A DNA stretch of 64,000 bases from Butyrivibrio sp. NC2007 (GCF_000421405.1 NZ_ATWY01000014.1:61495-125494), one strand, 5' to 3'; counted from the first letter of the stretch, positions 43,485 to 53,011 are shown. Numbers and translations are program-made. The notes: generated from the letters alone by a model not told the origin.

Positions 43485-44978
43485 TTAGCAGCCGTAGAGG
43501 TGGCCATCGAATTCTTTGAAATAGGTTTCCTCAACTTTTTTCATAAAGACAGTGAGGTCGTCATCTCCAAAGTATAGTTCAATACGGACAGAGCCTACAG
43601 ATTCTCCGATGAGGTGGAACCTGATATACAGGACATTTCTTCTAAACCATACGGCTCCGGCTGTGTATTTGCAGTCGTAGATGGGGAAAATACCATCTGC
43701 CATATCATTTATACCAAAGTAGAGCTTAAGGGCATTCTCGGGAAGCGAGGATGCCTTATTTTTATCCTTGTAAGTAAAAGTCAGGGACGAAGGACCATCC
43801 GAATTTAAGCTGACCTCAAGGGTATTAAATCCTTGAGGATTTTCTGCAAGTTTGTACACCCTGTTGAAATCGCTATAATTATCAGAAATATCTTCTCCTG
43901 TACGAGTGAGACCGTAATTTTCGGGAAGTCTTGGCGGTGCAATTCTAAGGCTTTCTGCGTAGGCTGACAGGTCTTCATAAGCTCTTTTATCATCGCCGGT
44001 TGCGGCGCTATTTCCAAGGAGATTCTCATAAAGCGCATCGTAGATAACCTGATTACCACCGGCCATTCCCTGAGTGTCGGCAGTGGTTACGATCAGCATA
44101 TTTTCCGAAGGAAGACTGATACCAAGCTGACCACCCATTCCGTAGAGTACAAATCCGCCCTTTTCATTCTGCCAGATCTGCATGCCATAGCCTTGTGCCT
44201 CACTGGGAAGAGGCGCGGTGGGAAGAGAATCGCTGATGTTTGATGTGGCTTCCTCTACAAACTCTTTTGGCAAAAGAGATCTCGTTACGCCATCGCCACA
44301 TACAACAGTTCCACCTTTGTGAAGCAGATACAGAATCTTAAGAAGGTCCATAGGAGTTGCCATAAGGCCGCTTCCGCCCATGGATACTCCAAAAGGGTCT
44401 TTTACCATATAAGAATCCTTGGAAAAATCAAGATAGTTAAAGGCCTTTTCCTTCAGATAATCAAGCATGGGCATTCTAGTGAGCTTCTCTGCAAGAGCGC
44501 ACAGAGTGTGAGCTGCAGAGGTATCATAGTGGAAAATGGTCCCGGGCTTATGCGTCGGTGCTACCTTAAAAAAGCTCTCCACCCAGTCGGATTTCATATC
44601 GACCTTGTAGGTAGTGGAAGCGTGGCAGGTGCGCATCTGGAGCATGTTCCTTATTGTGGTCTGTCTGATCCAGGGATGAGTGTTCTCGTCCGTATATTCA
44701 GGGAAATAATCTGTTATTGAGGCGTCAAAGGAAAGCTTGCCCTCCTCCTGCAAAAGCGCTATCGCCATGGCTGTGATACTCTTACTTACGGAAAAGAGCC
44801 TGTGAAGAGTATCAGCTGTATATGGAGCATAGTATTTTTCAAAAATCAGCTTATCGTCCTTCATGATAAGGAGGCTGTGAATCGGAACGTCCTTTTTATC
44901 CAGTCTTTCAAGAACATTTTTTATGGCTTTAGAGGATATCCCGACATTTTCGGGAAGTGTTTTTTCAAAAGTGAACAT
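43485..44978 (-). CDS. serine hydrolase of the beta-lactamase / class C fold
   Basis: The SxxK motif Ser63-Val-Ser-Lys66 and the 'YDTSAAHTL' Tyr region near residue 155 place it among class C-like serine hydrolases (esterases, D-aminopeptidases). A C-terminal domain of about 150 residues, beta-rich, follows. There is no signal peptide, so it is probably cytoplasmic and not an antibiotic-resistance beta-lactamase. The start at 44978 follows GGAG; a frame extending to 45017 has no ribosome site. Its stop faces the HD-GYP stop two bases away. Confidence 0.8.
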   Translation of the reverse strand: MFTFEKTLPENVGISSKAIKNVLERLDKKDVPIHSLLIMKDDKLIFEKYYAPYTADTLHRLFSVSKSITAMAIALLQEEGKLSFDASITDYFPEYTDENTHPWIRQTTIRNMLQMRTCHASTTYKVDMKSDWVESFFKVAPTHKPGTIFHYDTSAAHTLCALAEKLTRMPMLDYLKEKAFNYLDFSKDSYMVKDPFGVSMGGSGLMATPMDLLKILYLLHKGGTVVCGDGVTRSLLPKEFVEEATSNISDSLPTAPLPSEAQGYGMQIWQNEKGGFVLYGMGGQLGISLPSENMLIVTTADTQGMAGGNQVIYDALYENLLGNSAATGDDKRAYEDLSAYAESLRIAPPRLPENYGLTRTGEDISDNYSDFNRVYKLAENPQGFNTLEVSLNSDGPSSLTFTYKDKNKASSLPENALKLYFGINDMADGIFPIYDCKYTAGAVWFRRNVLYIRFHLIGESVGSVRIELYFGDDDLTVFMKKVEETYFKEFDGHLYGC

Positions 44979-45033
44979 AAGGTTTTCTCCATGTTTTTGA
45001 TAAAATAAGTATAGCATAAACTGCTTGTGTTTC

Positions 45034-45062
45034 TTGAAAGAATGCGTCTTCTGGGTTATAAT
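45034..45062 (+). promoter_or_regulatory. promoter of the 45096 gene
   Basis: TTGAAA at 45034-45039 and a perfect TATAAT at 45057-45062 with a 17-base spacer. Confidence 0.75.
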
Positions 45063-45095
45063 CTAATATTAGTTAGAAAATAAAGTGAGGTTTAT

Positions 45096-45497
45096 ATGTC
45101 TTCTATTATCCAGAACAATCAGGTCTTTAATAATGAAGTACCCTTCTGCAGGGTATATAGCGTAGAGAGCAAGAAGCAGCTCGAAGAGAGGTTTTTGGCA
45201 CACCGTATCTCATACTTCATCGAGTGGCAGGACAAGTCAATCCTTCAGAGGCTCTTCGACAGAAAGGGTAGCAAGATAGTCTGCACCTTCAGGATCAATA
45301 AGGGTGACCTTGTGAGGGCAAAAGAGCTTTCTCAGGGAATCGAGGGTATCAAATACAAGGACTACGGTGAACTCAAGAATACAGAGCGTATCCGCAGAAG
45401 AAGCGAAGCAGTTAAGGAAGAGGGTACAGGCCTTGAAATGCCGGAGCTTAGATTTGAGAACAAGATCGGCGATACTGAAGATAACGAGAAATTTTAA
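45096..45497 (+). CDS. small soluble hypothetical protein
   Basis: A 133-residue protein with a short N-terminal mixed domain ('VPFCRVYSVESKKQLEERF', 'YFIEWQD') and a charged, helix-rich C-terminal half full of Glu, Arg and Lys. I recognise no family; it is likely a conserved Lachnospiraceae protein, given the good promoter and GTGAGG ribosome site. The next gene is RlmD-like, but a weak terminator separates them. Confidence 0.65.
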   Translation: MSSIIQNNQVFNNEVPFCRVYSVESKKQLEERFLAHRISYFIEWQDKSILQRLFDRKGSKIVCTFRINKGDLVRAKELSQGIEGIKYKDYGELKNTERIRRRSEAVKEEGTGLEMPELRFENKIGDTEDNEKF

Positions 45498-45502
45498 AAT
45501 AG

Positions 45503-45535
45503 AGCAGGGGATTTATTTCTCCTGCTTATTCTTTG
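45503..45535 (+). terminator. weak terminator after the 45096 gene
   Basis: AGCAGGGGA pairs with TCTCCTGCT (one G-T pair), then a short T-rich tail. Confidence 0.55.
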
Positions 45536-45550
45536 CGTAAAGGAGACAAC

Positions 45551-46714
45551 ATGGCAGAGAAAAAAACAACTAAGAGCAGATGCCCTGTATTCAAGAAGTG
45601 CGGAGCATGTCAGATGATCGACACTCCTTATGAGACACAGCTTCGTAAAAAGCATGCACATGTTGCGGAGCTTTTAAAGCCATACTGCAAGGTGGAGTCC
45701 TTCATAGGCATGGAGAGTCCGGAGCACTACAGGTGCAAGGTTCATGCGGTCTTTGACCATGACAGAAAGGGCAATCCTATAACCGGAATATACAGAGAAG
45801 GCTCCCACGAGGTTGTGCCTGTTGATAGCTGCCTTTTGGAAGACCAGAAAGCCGATGCGATCATTGCAACTATACGAGGAATGCTTAAGTCTTTCAAGAT
45901 CAAGACTTTTGACGAGGACAACGGATACGGTCTTCTTCGCCATGTGCTGATAAGGATAGGTAAGAACACGGGAGAGATCATGGTTGTACTGGTTACCGTG
46001 TCACCTGTATTCCCGTCCAAGAATAACTTCGTTAAGGCGCTTAGAAAAGATCATCCGGAGATCACCACAATTGTTCTTAATGTTAACGACAAGCAGACCA
46101 GCATGATCCTTGGAGATAAGGAAAAGCCTATCTATGGACCGGGATTCATCTATGACATTTGCTGTGGTATGAAGTTTAAGATTTCACCAAAGTCTTTTTA
46201 CCAGGTAAATCCTATTCAGCAGGAAGTGCTGTATAAGACTGCAATCGAAATGGCGGATCTATCAGGTGATGAAGTTGCCATGGACTGCTACAGTGGTGTT
46301 GGTACAATCGGTCTTATTGCAAGTCCTCATGTGAAAGAGGTCATCAGTGTTGAACTTAACAAAGATGCGGTAAAAGATGCAATCCTTAATGCCAAGATCA
46401 ATGAAGTAAAGAACATTACATTCTATCAGAATGACGCCACTGTATTTATGCAGCAGATGGCAGAATCCGGAGATAAGGTCGACCTCGTGTTCATGGATCC
46501 TCCAAGATCAGGATCGACGCCGGAGTTTATCAGGTCGCTGATAGCTCTTTCTCCCAAGAAGGTAGTGTACATATCCTGCAGCCCGGATTCACTGGCCAAT
46601 GATCTTAAGCTCATTACCAAGGGCGGCTACAAGGTTAAAAGAGCTGTTCCCGTGGACATGTTCCCGTTCACAAGAGGCTCGGAAGTAGTATGTCTTTTAA
46701 CAAAAGAAAAATGA
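45551..46714 (+). CDS. rlmD: 23S rRNA (uracil-C5)-methyltransferase, RlmD/RlmCD family
   Basis: An SAM-dependent RNA m5U methyltransferase. The N-terminal Fe-S cluster ligands C-x5-C-x2-C ('CPVFKKCGAC') plus a fourth Cys in 'VDSCLLED', the SAM motif 'MDCYSGVGTIGLIA', 'DPPRSG' and the catalytic Cys in 'YISCSPDSLAND' are all present. It lacks an N-terminal TRAM domain, so it is a shorter form of 387 residues. The target (U747, U1939 or tRNA U54) cannot be read from sequence. The ATG at 45551 follows AAAGGAG. Confidence 0.88.
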   Translation: MAEKKTTKSRCPVFKKCGACQMIDTPYETQLRKKHAHVAELLKPYCKVESFIGMESPEHYRCKVHAVFDHDRKGNPITGIYREGSHEVVPVDSCLLEDQKADAIIATIRGMLKSFKIKTFDEDNGYGLLRHVLIRIGKNTGEIMVVLVTVSPVFPSKNNFVKALRKDHPEITTIVLNVNDKQTSMILGDKEKPIYGPGFIYDICCGMKFKISPKSFYQVNPIQQEVLYKTAIEMADLSGDEVAMDCYSGVGTIGLIASPHVKEVISVELNKDAVKDAILNAKINEVKNITFYQNDATVFMQQMAESGDKVDLVFMDPPRSGSTPEFIRSLIALSPKKVVYISCSPDSLANDLKLITKGGYKVKRAVPVDMFPFTRGSEVVCLLTKEK

Positions 46715-46729
46715 ACTAAATAACATTTT

Positions 46730-46743
46730 GTATAATTGTATAC
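46730..46743. promoter_or_regulatory. GTATAATTGTATAC element upstream of the aminotransferase
   Basis: This 14-bp inverted repeat is identical to that at 10555-10568 before gdhA. Two nitrogen-metabolism genes sharing it hints at a common regulator, though here it lies just before a separate -35 box. Confidence 0.4.
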
Positions 46744-46744
46744 C

Positions 46745-46773
46745 TTGATTCTTTTTCAAGTCTGCGTTATATT
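46745..46773 (+). promoter_or_regulatory. promoter of the aminotransferase operon
   Basis: TTGATT at 46745-46750 and TATATT at 46768-46773 with a 17-base spacer. Confidence 0.55.
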
Positions 46774-46823
46774 TTATTGAAGAAATCAGCGATTTAACGT
46801 GGTGAATTTGAGAGGAGAAAAAG

Positions 46824-48137
46824 ATGTCCCAGGTTCAAGGCAGTACAAAGAAGTATGTTGAGATGAGCAAGCAGGAACTTGAGCAGGAAATTGTTAAGCT
46901 CAAGGCCGAGTACAAGAAGTATCAGGAGATGGATCTGAATCTGAACATGGCAAGAGGTAAGCCATGCAGAGAACAGCTTGATCTTTCTATGGGTATGATG
47001 GATGCCCTCAATTCAGAGGCGGATCTTTCATGCGAGGATGGTACAGATTGCCGTAATTACGGCGTTTTGGATGGTATTCATGAGGCCAAGGTACTTATCG
47101 GTGCAATGATGGAGAACAAGCCGGAGAATATCATTATATATGGAAACTCTTCACTTAACGTAATGTATGATACCGTATCAAGAGCCTATACACATGGTGT
47201 TATGGGAAACACTCCATGGTGCAAGCTTGATAAGGTTAAATTCCTTTGCCCTGTTCCCGGTTACGACAGACACTTTGCAATTACAGAATACTTCGGAATC
47301 GAGATGATCCCTGTACAGATGACACCTACAGGTCCTGATATGGATGAGGTAGAGAGGCTCGTTGCTTCTGATGAGTCCATCAAGGGAATCTGGTGCACAC
47401 CTAAGTATTCAAATCCTCAGGGCTATTCCTATTCAGATGAGACAGTAAGACGTTTTGCACGCCTTCGTCCCGCAGCAAGAGACTTCCGTATCTTCTGGGA
47501 CAATGCATACGGAGTTCACCACCTTTATGATGACGATCAGGATTACCTTATAGAGATCTTAGAGGAGTGTAAGAGAGCAGGAAGCCCGGATATGGTCTAC
47601 AAGTTCTCATCAACTTCCAAGATCACATTCCCCGGTAGCGGAATTGCTGCCATTGCCACATCTCTTAACAACTTAGAGGAGATCAAGGCTCAGCTTACAT
47701 ATCAGACCATCGGACATGACAAGGTTAATCAGCTCCGTCATGTAAGATTCTTTAACGGAGATATCAACAATCTCAAAGAGCACATGAGAAAGCATGCAGC
47801 CATCATAAGACCTAAGTTCGAGGCTGTTTTGGAAATTCTTGACACCGAACTTGCTCCATACGGAGTAGGAAGCTGGACAAGGCCAAAGGGCGGATATTTC
47901 ATCAGCTTTGATGCACCTGAAGGATGCGCCAAGGCTGCTGTTGACAGGGCTAAGAAGGCCGGTGTAACCATGACCGGAGCCGGTGCAACATATCCATATC
48001 ACAAGGATCCTCATGATTCCAATATCCGTATTGCCCCGACACTTCCAAGCCTGCCGGATCTTAAGCTTGCTATGCTCATCTTCACAGTTTGCGTAAAACT
48101 CACAGCAGCTGAGAGACTTCTTAAGGAGATGGATTAA
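46824..48137 (+). CDS. PLP-dependent aminotransferase, aspartate aminotransferase type Ic
   Basis: A 437-residue fold-type I enzyme with 'LNMARGKPCREQLDLS' in the N-terminal part, 'YGNSSLNVMYDTVSRA', the 'WCTPKYSNPQGYSYS' substrate segment and the PLP Lys in 'FSSTSKITFPGSG'. The pattern is that of the type Ic aspartate aminotransferases first described in actinobacteria. It would link oxaloacetate and glutamate to aspartate and 2-oxoglutarate. A coiled-coil-like helix opens the protein. GAGAGGAG precedes the start. FeoAB follows two bases later. Confidence 0.85.
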   Translation: MSQVQGSTKKYVEMSKQELEQEIVKLKAEYKKYQEMDLNLNMARGKPCREQLDLSMGMMDALNSEADLSCEDGTDCRNYGVLDGIHEAKVLIGAMMENKPENIIIYGNSSLNVMYDTVSRAYTHGVMGNTPWCKLDKVKFLCPVPGYDRHFAITEYFGIEMIPVQMTPTGPDMDEVERLVASDESIKGIWCTPKYSNPQGYSYSDETVRRFARLRPAARDFRIFWDNAYGVHHLYDDDQDYLIEILEECKRAGSPDMVYKFSSTSKITFPGSGIAAIATSLNNLEEIKAQLTYQTIGHDKVNQLRHVRFFNGDINNLKEHMRKHAAIIRPKFEAVLEILDTELAPYGVGSWTRPKGGYFISFDAPEGCAKAAVDRAKKAGVTMTGAGATYPYHKDPHDSNIRIAPTLPSLPDLKLAMLIFTVCVKLTAAERLLKEMD

Positions 48138-48139
48138 TA

Positions 48140-50482
48140 ATGAATTTAAAAGAACTGAAGATTGGTCAGTCGGCGGTCATTAAGGCCGTCGGCGGAGAAG
48201 GCGCACTTAGACAGCACTTTTTGGACATGGGAGTTATTCCCGGAACAGAGGTGACTGTTATTAAGTATGCGCCTCTTGGCGACCCTGTAGAACTTCAGAT
48301 ACACGGTTATGAGCTTACGCTCCGTCTTGCTGATGCAGAGAAGATCGAGATTGAGCCGATAAAAGAGCGCACCAACAAGCATGAGAGAATAAAAGAGATA
48401 GTAAGTTCAGAGCACCCCGGACTTGGTGAGGACGGCAAATATCACGTAGAGGGCGATAAGGACAAGCTTCCGGACGGAACTCTTTTGACCTTTGCTCTTG
48501 TGGGAAATCAGAACTGTGGCAAGACCACTCTTTTCAACCAGCTTACAGGTGCCAATCAGCACGTTGGAAATTTCCCGGGCGTTACCGTAGATCGCAAGGA
48601 CGGACCCATCAGAGACTTCCCGAATACTCTGGTTACGGATCTTCCCGGAATCTATTCCATGTCTCCTTATAGTGCAGAGGAGCTGGTATCCAGAAACTTT
48701 GTAATTGAAGAAAAGCCAAAGGCCATCATCAACATCGTGGATGCCATGAACATCGAGAGAAACATGTATCTTACCATGCAGCTTCTCGAGATGGGAGTAC
48801 CCATGGTAGTTGCTCTTAACATGATGGATGAGGTGAAAGGCAACAACGGCTCCATTGATATCAACAAAATGGAGGAGCTTCTTGGCGTACCTGTTGTTCC
48901 TATTTCCGCTTCCAAAAATGAGGGTGTGGCAGAGCTTGTACGTCATGCTGTGCATCTTGCGCAGTATCAGGAAAAACCTGTAGAGCAGGACTTTTGCTCC
49001 AAGACCGATCACGGCGGAGCAATCCACAGAGCGATCCATGCAGTGGAGGCTATTTTGGAGGATCATGCAGAGAAGGCAGGACTTCCCTTAAGGTTTGCCA
49101 CCACCAAGGTCATCGAGGGCGATGAAATCGTAATGGAGAAGCTCTCTGTCGATGAGAATGAAAAAGAAATGATCCGTCAGATCATAAAGAAGATGGAAGA
49201 TGAGAGCGGAATGGACAGAAGCTCTGCCATCGCCGATATGAGATATGACTTTATTGAGCGTGTCTGCGAGCAGACTGTGGTTAAGCCCATGGAGAGCAAG
49301 GAGAGAATACGCTCAGAGAAGATAGATAAGATACTTACGGGAAAATGGACGGCAATTCCCTGCTTCATCCTGATAATGCTCCTGGTATGCCATCTGACTT
49401 TCAATGTTATAGGCGCTTTTTTACAGGACGTTTTGGAGATGGGAGTCGACTACCTTAAGGGTCTTGCTGAAGCCGGAATGAGCGCAGCCCATGTCAATGC
49501 AACCATACAGGGGCTTGTGCTTGACGGAATATTCGACGGTGTCGGAAGTGTCCTTAGCTTCATGCCTATTGTGGTTACACTGTTCTTCTTCCTATCGCTT
49601 ATGGAGGACAGCGGATATATCGCAAGAGTAGCCTTCTTTATGGACAAGCTCCTTAGGAGAATCGGACTTTCGGGAAGAAGTATCGTGCCTCTTCTTATCG
49701 GCTTTGGATGTACGGTTCCTGCCGTAATGGCAACGAGAACTCTTCCTTCAAGAAGGGATAGAAGGATGACCATACTCCTTACTCCGTTTATGAGCTGCTC
49801 AGCCAAGGTGCCCATCTATGCATTCTTTGTAGCTGCTTTCTTCCCAGATAAAGCTGCACTTGTAATGGTGCTCTTATACCTTCTCGGAATAGCAGTCGGA
49901 ATCCTGGCTTCTCTTGCTTACAAGAACACAATCTTCAGAGGCGAAGCAGTTCCCTTTGTAATGGAGCTTCCGAATTACCGTATGCCGGGAGCAAGGAATG
50001 TAGCAAGGCTTCTATGGGATAAGGCAAAAGACTTCTTCACAAGGGCCTTCAGCGTTATCCTGGTTGCAACTATTGTAGTATGGTTTTTACAGAGCTTTGA
50101 CCTTCGCTTTAATCTGGTGGAAGACTCTTCAACCAGCATAATGGCTGCGCTTTCAAGCGTGCTTGTTCCTCTGTTCACTCCACTTGGTCTTGGTGACTGG
50201 AGAGTTGTAACATCCCTTATCACGGGATTTATCGCCAAGGAGAGTGTTGTTTCAACCATGAGCATTCTCTTTGACGGCGGTGTGGAAAATGCGCTTACAG
50301 CTGTTACTGCCGCAACGATGCTTGTGTTCTCACTTCTTTACACACCTTGCGTTGCAGCCATTGCAGCCATAAAAAGAGAACTTGGCGGACTGTATGCTCT
50401 TGCAGTAGTTTTGTGGCAGAGCGCCATCGCCTGGCTTGTTGCATTTATCCTTAGGTTTGTCTTTATAGCGATGGGAATGTAA
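48140..50482 (+). CDS. feoB: FeoA-FeoB fusion, ferrous iron transporter
   Basis: Residues 1-75 are a full FeoA SH3-like domain ('LRQHFLDMGVIPGTEV'), and the rest is FeoB. Its G protein has G1 'GNQNCGKTT' near residue 125, G2 region 'NFPGVTVD', G3 'DLPGIYS', G4 'NMMDE' and G5 'SAS'. Membrane helices run from about 410 to the end, with the gate Cys motifs 'GFGCTVPAVMATR' and 'LYTPCVAAI'. It imports Fe2+ at the cell membrane, fitting an anaerobe. Its start is two bases after the aminotransferase and PncC follows one base after it. Confidence 0.95.
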   Translation: MNLKELKIGQSAVIKAVGGEGALRQHFLDMGVIPGTEVTVIKYAPLGDPVELQIHGYELTLRLADAEKIEIEPIKERTNKHERIKEIVSSEHPGLGEDGKYHVEGDKDKLPDGTLLTFALVGNQNCGKTTLFNQLTGANQHVGNFPGVTVDRKDGPIRDFPNTLVTDLPGIYSMSPYSAEELVSRNFVIEEKPKAIINIVDAMNIERNMYLTMQLLEMGVPMVVALNMMDEVKGNNGSIDINKMEELLGVPVVPISASKNEGVAELVRHAVHLAQYQEKPVEQDFCSKTDHGGAIHRAIHAVEAILEDHAEKAGLPLRFATTKVIEGDEIVMEKLSVDENEKEMIRQIIKKMEDESGMDRSSAIADMRYDFIERVCEQTVVKPMESKERIRSEKIDKILTGKWTAIPCFILIMLLVCHLTFNVIGAFLQDVLEMGVDYLKGLAEAGMSAAHVNATIQGLVLDGIFDGVGSVLSFMPIVVTLFFFLSLMEDSGYIARVAFFMDKLLRRIGLSGRSIVPLLIGFGCTVPAVMATRTLPSRRDRRMTILLTPFMSCSAKVPIYAFFVAAFFPDKAALVMVLLYLLGIAVGILASLAYKNTIFRGEAVPFVMELPNYRMPGARNVARLLWDKAKDFFTRAFSVILVATIVVWFLQSFDLRFNLVEDSSTSIMAALSSVLVPLFTPLGLGDWRVVTSLITGFIAKESVVSTMSILFDGGVENALTAVTAATMLVFSLLYTPCVAAIAAIKRELGGLYALAVVLWQSAIAWLVAFILRFVFIAMGM

Positions 50483-50483
50483 T

Positions 50484-50978
50484 ATGACTGATCTTGAAAA
50501 GAATGTGCGGGAGAAATTCCGCTATATAACGAATACTTTAATTAAGGAGCAGCTCACCATAACGACAATGGAGAGCTGCACTTCTGGTCTTGTGGCATCT
50601 CTTTTGACAGACACCGAAGGTGCATCTGCGATATTAAAAGGTGCCTTCATAACCTATTCAAATGAGGCCAAGATAAAGCAGAATGTACCTGCGGATGTGA
50701 TAGAGAGATTCGGGGTGTACTCAAAGGAGACTGCCCGGGAGATGGCACTTGCAGCCAAAAGAGCTTATGGCGCAGATATAGCGATCGGAGTTACCGGGAC
50801 CATGGGCAACGTAGACCCTGCAAACAACGACTCGACTCCGGGCGAAGTGTTTTTTGCCATAGCTCATAAAGAGGGCACTGAGAGCTTTCATATTTCCGTG
50901 CCTGTTCAGGATAGCAGATACGAATACAAGCTCTTTGTAGCGGGCGCTATTGCAGAAGAAATCACACGTGTTATCTAA
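50484..50978 (+). CDS. pncC: CinA C-terminal / nicotinamide-nucleotide amidase (PncC) family protein
   Basis: A 164-residue single-domain CinA C-terminal protein with 'TTMESCTSGLVASLLTDTEGAS', 'FITYSNEAK' and 'AIGVTGTMG' loops. Known relatives deamidate NMN in NAD salvage. The N-terminal molybdopterin-like domain of full CinA is absent, so it is the PncC type. It directly follows feoB with no gap and may be a passenger gene in the operon. Confidence 0.85.
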   Translation: MTDLEKNVREKFRYITNTLIKEQLTITTMESCTSGLVASLLTDTEGASAILKGAFITYSNEAKIKQNVPADVIERFGVYSKETAREMALAAKRAYGADIAIGVTGTMGNVDPANNDSTPGEVFFAIAHKEGTESFHISVPVQDSRYEYKLFVAGAIAEEITRVI

Positions 50979-50990
50979 ACAAAAGACCTT

Positions 50991-51017
50991 TTGGTGTTTT
51001 GTATTCTATGCTATACT
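50991..51017 (+). promoter_or_regulatory. candidate promoter of the deacetylase operon
   Basis: TTGGTG at 50991-50996 with TATACT at 51012-51017 (15-base spacer). The spacing is short, so this is tentative. Confidence 0.35.
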
Positions 51018-51055
51018 ATACCTTGGTTACATATTAGTAAGAAAGAGATGGAATA

Positions 51056-51997
51056 ATGGAGTCTAAGCAGTACAGTAAAAGAATCCGATATTTGCGCAGA
51101 CTCATCATTACTACAGTGGCAGCTGCCTGCCTTATTCCCACTTGTATATGCGTTATTCTGGCCATCAGATACGACCGTCTTCACACAGAATATGAGAAGA
51201 GCATGGCGGATCTGGAGTGGTACAGAGAGCAGTTCGGCAGCGAGAGAGATATTCTGGCTACAGAAGCTGAGCCGGATGGGGAAGATTCGAATATTGTAGA
51301 GACTACTTCGGAAGGGATGGATGTTGACTACGCCACGGTGGATGTCAGTGGCGCTCAGAATCCTGAGGATATAGAGGGCACCAGATATGTTTATCTGACC
51401 TTCGACGACGGACCAAGTACGTACACAGACGAGATACTCGATATATTAGAGCAGCACAATGTAAAGGCTACCTTCTTTGTCTGTGGCAAACCAAATGCCA
51501 AGTATACAGATCTTTACAAGAGAATAGTTAATGATGGGCATACTCTTGGGATGCACTCGTACAGTCACAAGTACAGCGAATTATATGCTTCTCTTGATTC
51601 GTTCAAGGAAGATACGGATAAATTAAGAATTTTCTTATACGAGACAACAGGCGTGTGGGCTAGTTTTTACCGGTTCCCCGGTGGAAGCTCCAATACGGTC
51701 AGCAAGGTGGACATGCATGAGCTGACTGATTATCTGGAGAGCAGCAATGTCACCTTCTTTGACTGGAACGTTTCAGCAGGTGATGACAAGGCCGGTGCCA
51801 ACAAGGACACGATCTACGCCAACATAGTTAACAACGTACCCAGATTTAAACACTGCGTAGTACTTATGCACGACGCAGCTGATAAAAAGAGTACGGTAGA
51901 AGCACTGCCTGAGATAATCGAAGCGATCCAGGCAATGGATGACACAGTGATAGTACCGATAACCGAGGATACGTTACCGGTTCAACATATCAATTAA
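51056..51997 (+). CDS. membrane-anchored polysaccharide deacetylase
   Basis: A signal anchor helix (about residues 17-38) and an acidic stalk lead to an NodB-type carbohydrate esterase 4 domain. It has 'YLTFDDGPSTYTDEIL' near residue 115 (first Asp pair), the metal-binding His pair 'MHSYSHKYSEL', 'FYRFPGGSSN' and the closing 'VVLMHDAADK'. Such enzymes remove N-acetyl groups from peptidoglycan or other glycans outside the cell. It precedes a bactofilin, a pairing that suggests cell shape or wall work. Confidence 0.9.
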   Translation: MESKQYSKRIRYLRRLIITTVAAACLIPTCICVILAIRYDRLHTEYEKSMADLEWYREQFGSERDILATEAEPDGEDSNIVETTSEGMDVDYATVDVSGAQNPEDIEGTRYVYLTFDDGPSTYTDEILDILEQHNVKATFFVCGKPNAKYTDLYKRIVNDGHTLGMHSYSHKYSELYASLDSFKEDTDKLRIFLYETTGVWASFYRFPGGSSNTVSKVDMHELTDYLESSNVTFFDWNVSAGDDKAGANKDTIYANIVNNVPRFKHCVVLMHDAADKKSTVEALPEIIEAIQAMDDTVIVPITEDTLPVQHIN

Positions 51998-52027
51998 ACG
52001 AAAAAAGATTGAATGGAGGATATCTAG

Positions 52028-52993
52028 ATGGGATTTTTTTCTGAGCTGAAAAGCGACCTCTCACAGGCTGTAAACACTCTTATGCCTGAGGACAAGCCGG
52101 AAGCTGAAAGCAAGGGCAGCAATGGACCTGTAGAAGCTCCTAAGCCTGTAGACCTTGACAGCATGCTTAATCGTCTCGACGACATTAAGCTTGATGAGGC
52201 AGCAGAGAGAAAAGAGGATGCTGTGGAAGAGACTGCAGCAGCTGAGGATGTAGCAGAGACTTTAGACGAGGTTGCAGAAGATGCAGTCGAGACTATAGAT
52301 GAGTTAAAAGAGGAGATCGAAGAAGTTTCTGAGACCGTTGATGAAGTTCGTGAGCTTGAAGAGAAGATTGAAGAGCAGACTCAGGAAGAGATCAAGGTCG
52401 AGGAGCCCAAGAACGCACTTGAGGCTATAAATCCTGCACATATTGGCAAGTATGTTGCAGATAAAAATGCAGAAACAGAAATGATAACAAGAAACGGGGG
52501 AATTGAAACTATGGATTTCGAACAGCAGACACCTACAGATGAAGTTGCCAGCATTACCGAAGGTATGATCGTCAAGGGCGACATTGCCACAACAGGTTCA
52601 CTTGAGCTCATCGGTAAGATCACAGGTAATATCAAGTGTCTCGGCAAGCTTAACATAACAGGCGAGATCAACGGAGATTCAGACGCAGCAGAAGTTTATG
52701 CAGAGTCAGCAAGGATCACCGGTGAGATCAAGAGTAAGGGCAGCGTTAAGGTTGGCCAGAGCACAGTTATCGTAGGTAACATCTATGGATCAAGCGCAGT
52801 TATCGCAGGCGCTGTAAAGGGTGACATCGATGTTCACGGTCCTGTAGTTCTTGATACAACAGCTATCGTAATGGGCAATATCAAGTCTCAGTCAGTACAG
52901 ATCAACAATGGTGCTGTTATCGAGGGTATGTGCTCACAGGCATACGCTGATGTTAATCCTTCAGAGTTCTTCGAGGGACTTAAGAATAAATAA
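52028..52993 (+). CDS. bactofilin with long acidic N-terminus
   Basis: The last 150 residues form a bactofilin beta-helix ('MIVKGDIATTGSLELIGKI', 'VGQSTVIVGNIYGS') that polymerises into cytoskeletal filaments. The first 150 residues are unusually long for this family: a 'GFFSELKSDLSQAVNTL' helix that may bind membrane, then a Glu/Ala/Val-rich, coiled-coil-like stretch. It probably recruits wall enzymes such as the deacetylase immediately upstream. TGGAGG precedes the start. Confidence 0.88.
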   Translation: MGFFSELKSDLSQAVNTLMPEDKPEAESKGSNGPVEAPKPVDLDSMLNRLDDIKLDEAAERKEDAVEETAAAEDVAETLDEVAEDAVETIDELKEEIEEVSETVDEVRELEEKIEEQTQEEIKVEEPKNALEAINPAHIGKYVADKNAETEMITRNGGIETMDFEQQTPTDEVASITEGMIVKGDIATTGSLELIGKITGNIKCLGKLNITGEINGDSDAAEVYAESARITGEIKSKGSVKVGQSTVIVGNIYGSSAVIAGAVKGDIDVHGPVVLDTTAIVMGNIKSQSVQINNGAVIEGMCSQAYADVNPSEFFEGLKNK

Positions 52994-53011
52994 TTTGATA
53001 ATGGAGAAGAT

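Noticed and set aside
43485..44978. antibiotic-resistance beta-lactamase
   Set aside because: SxxK is present, but there is no signal peptide, and the long C-terminal domain points to the broader class C esterase/peptidase group.
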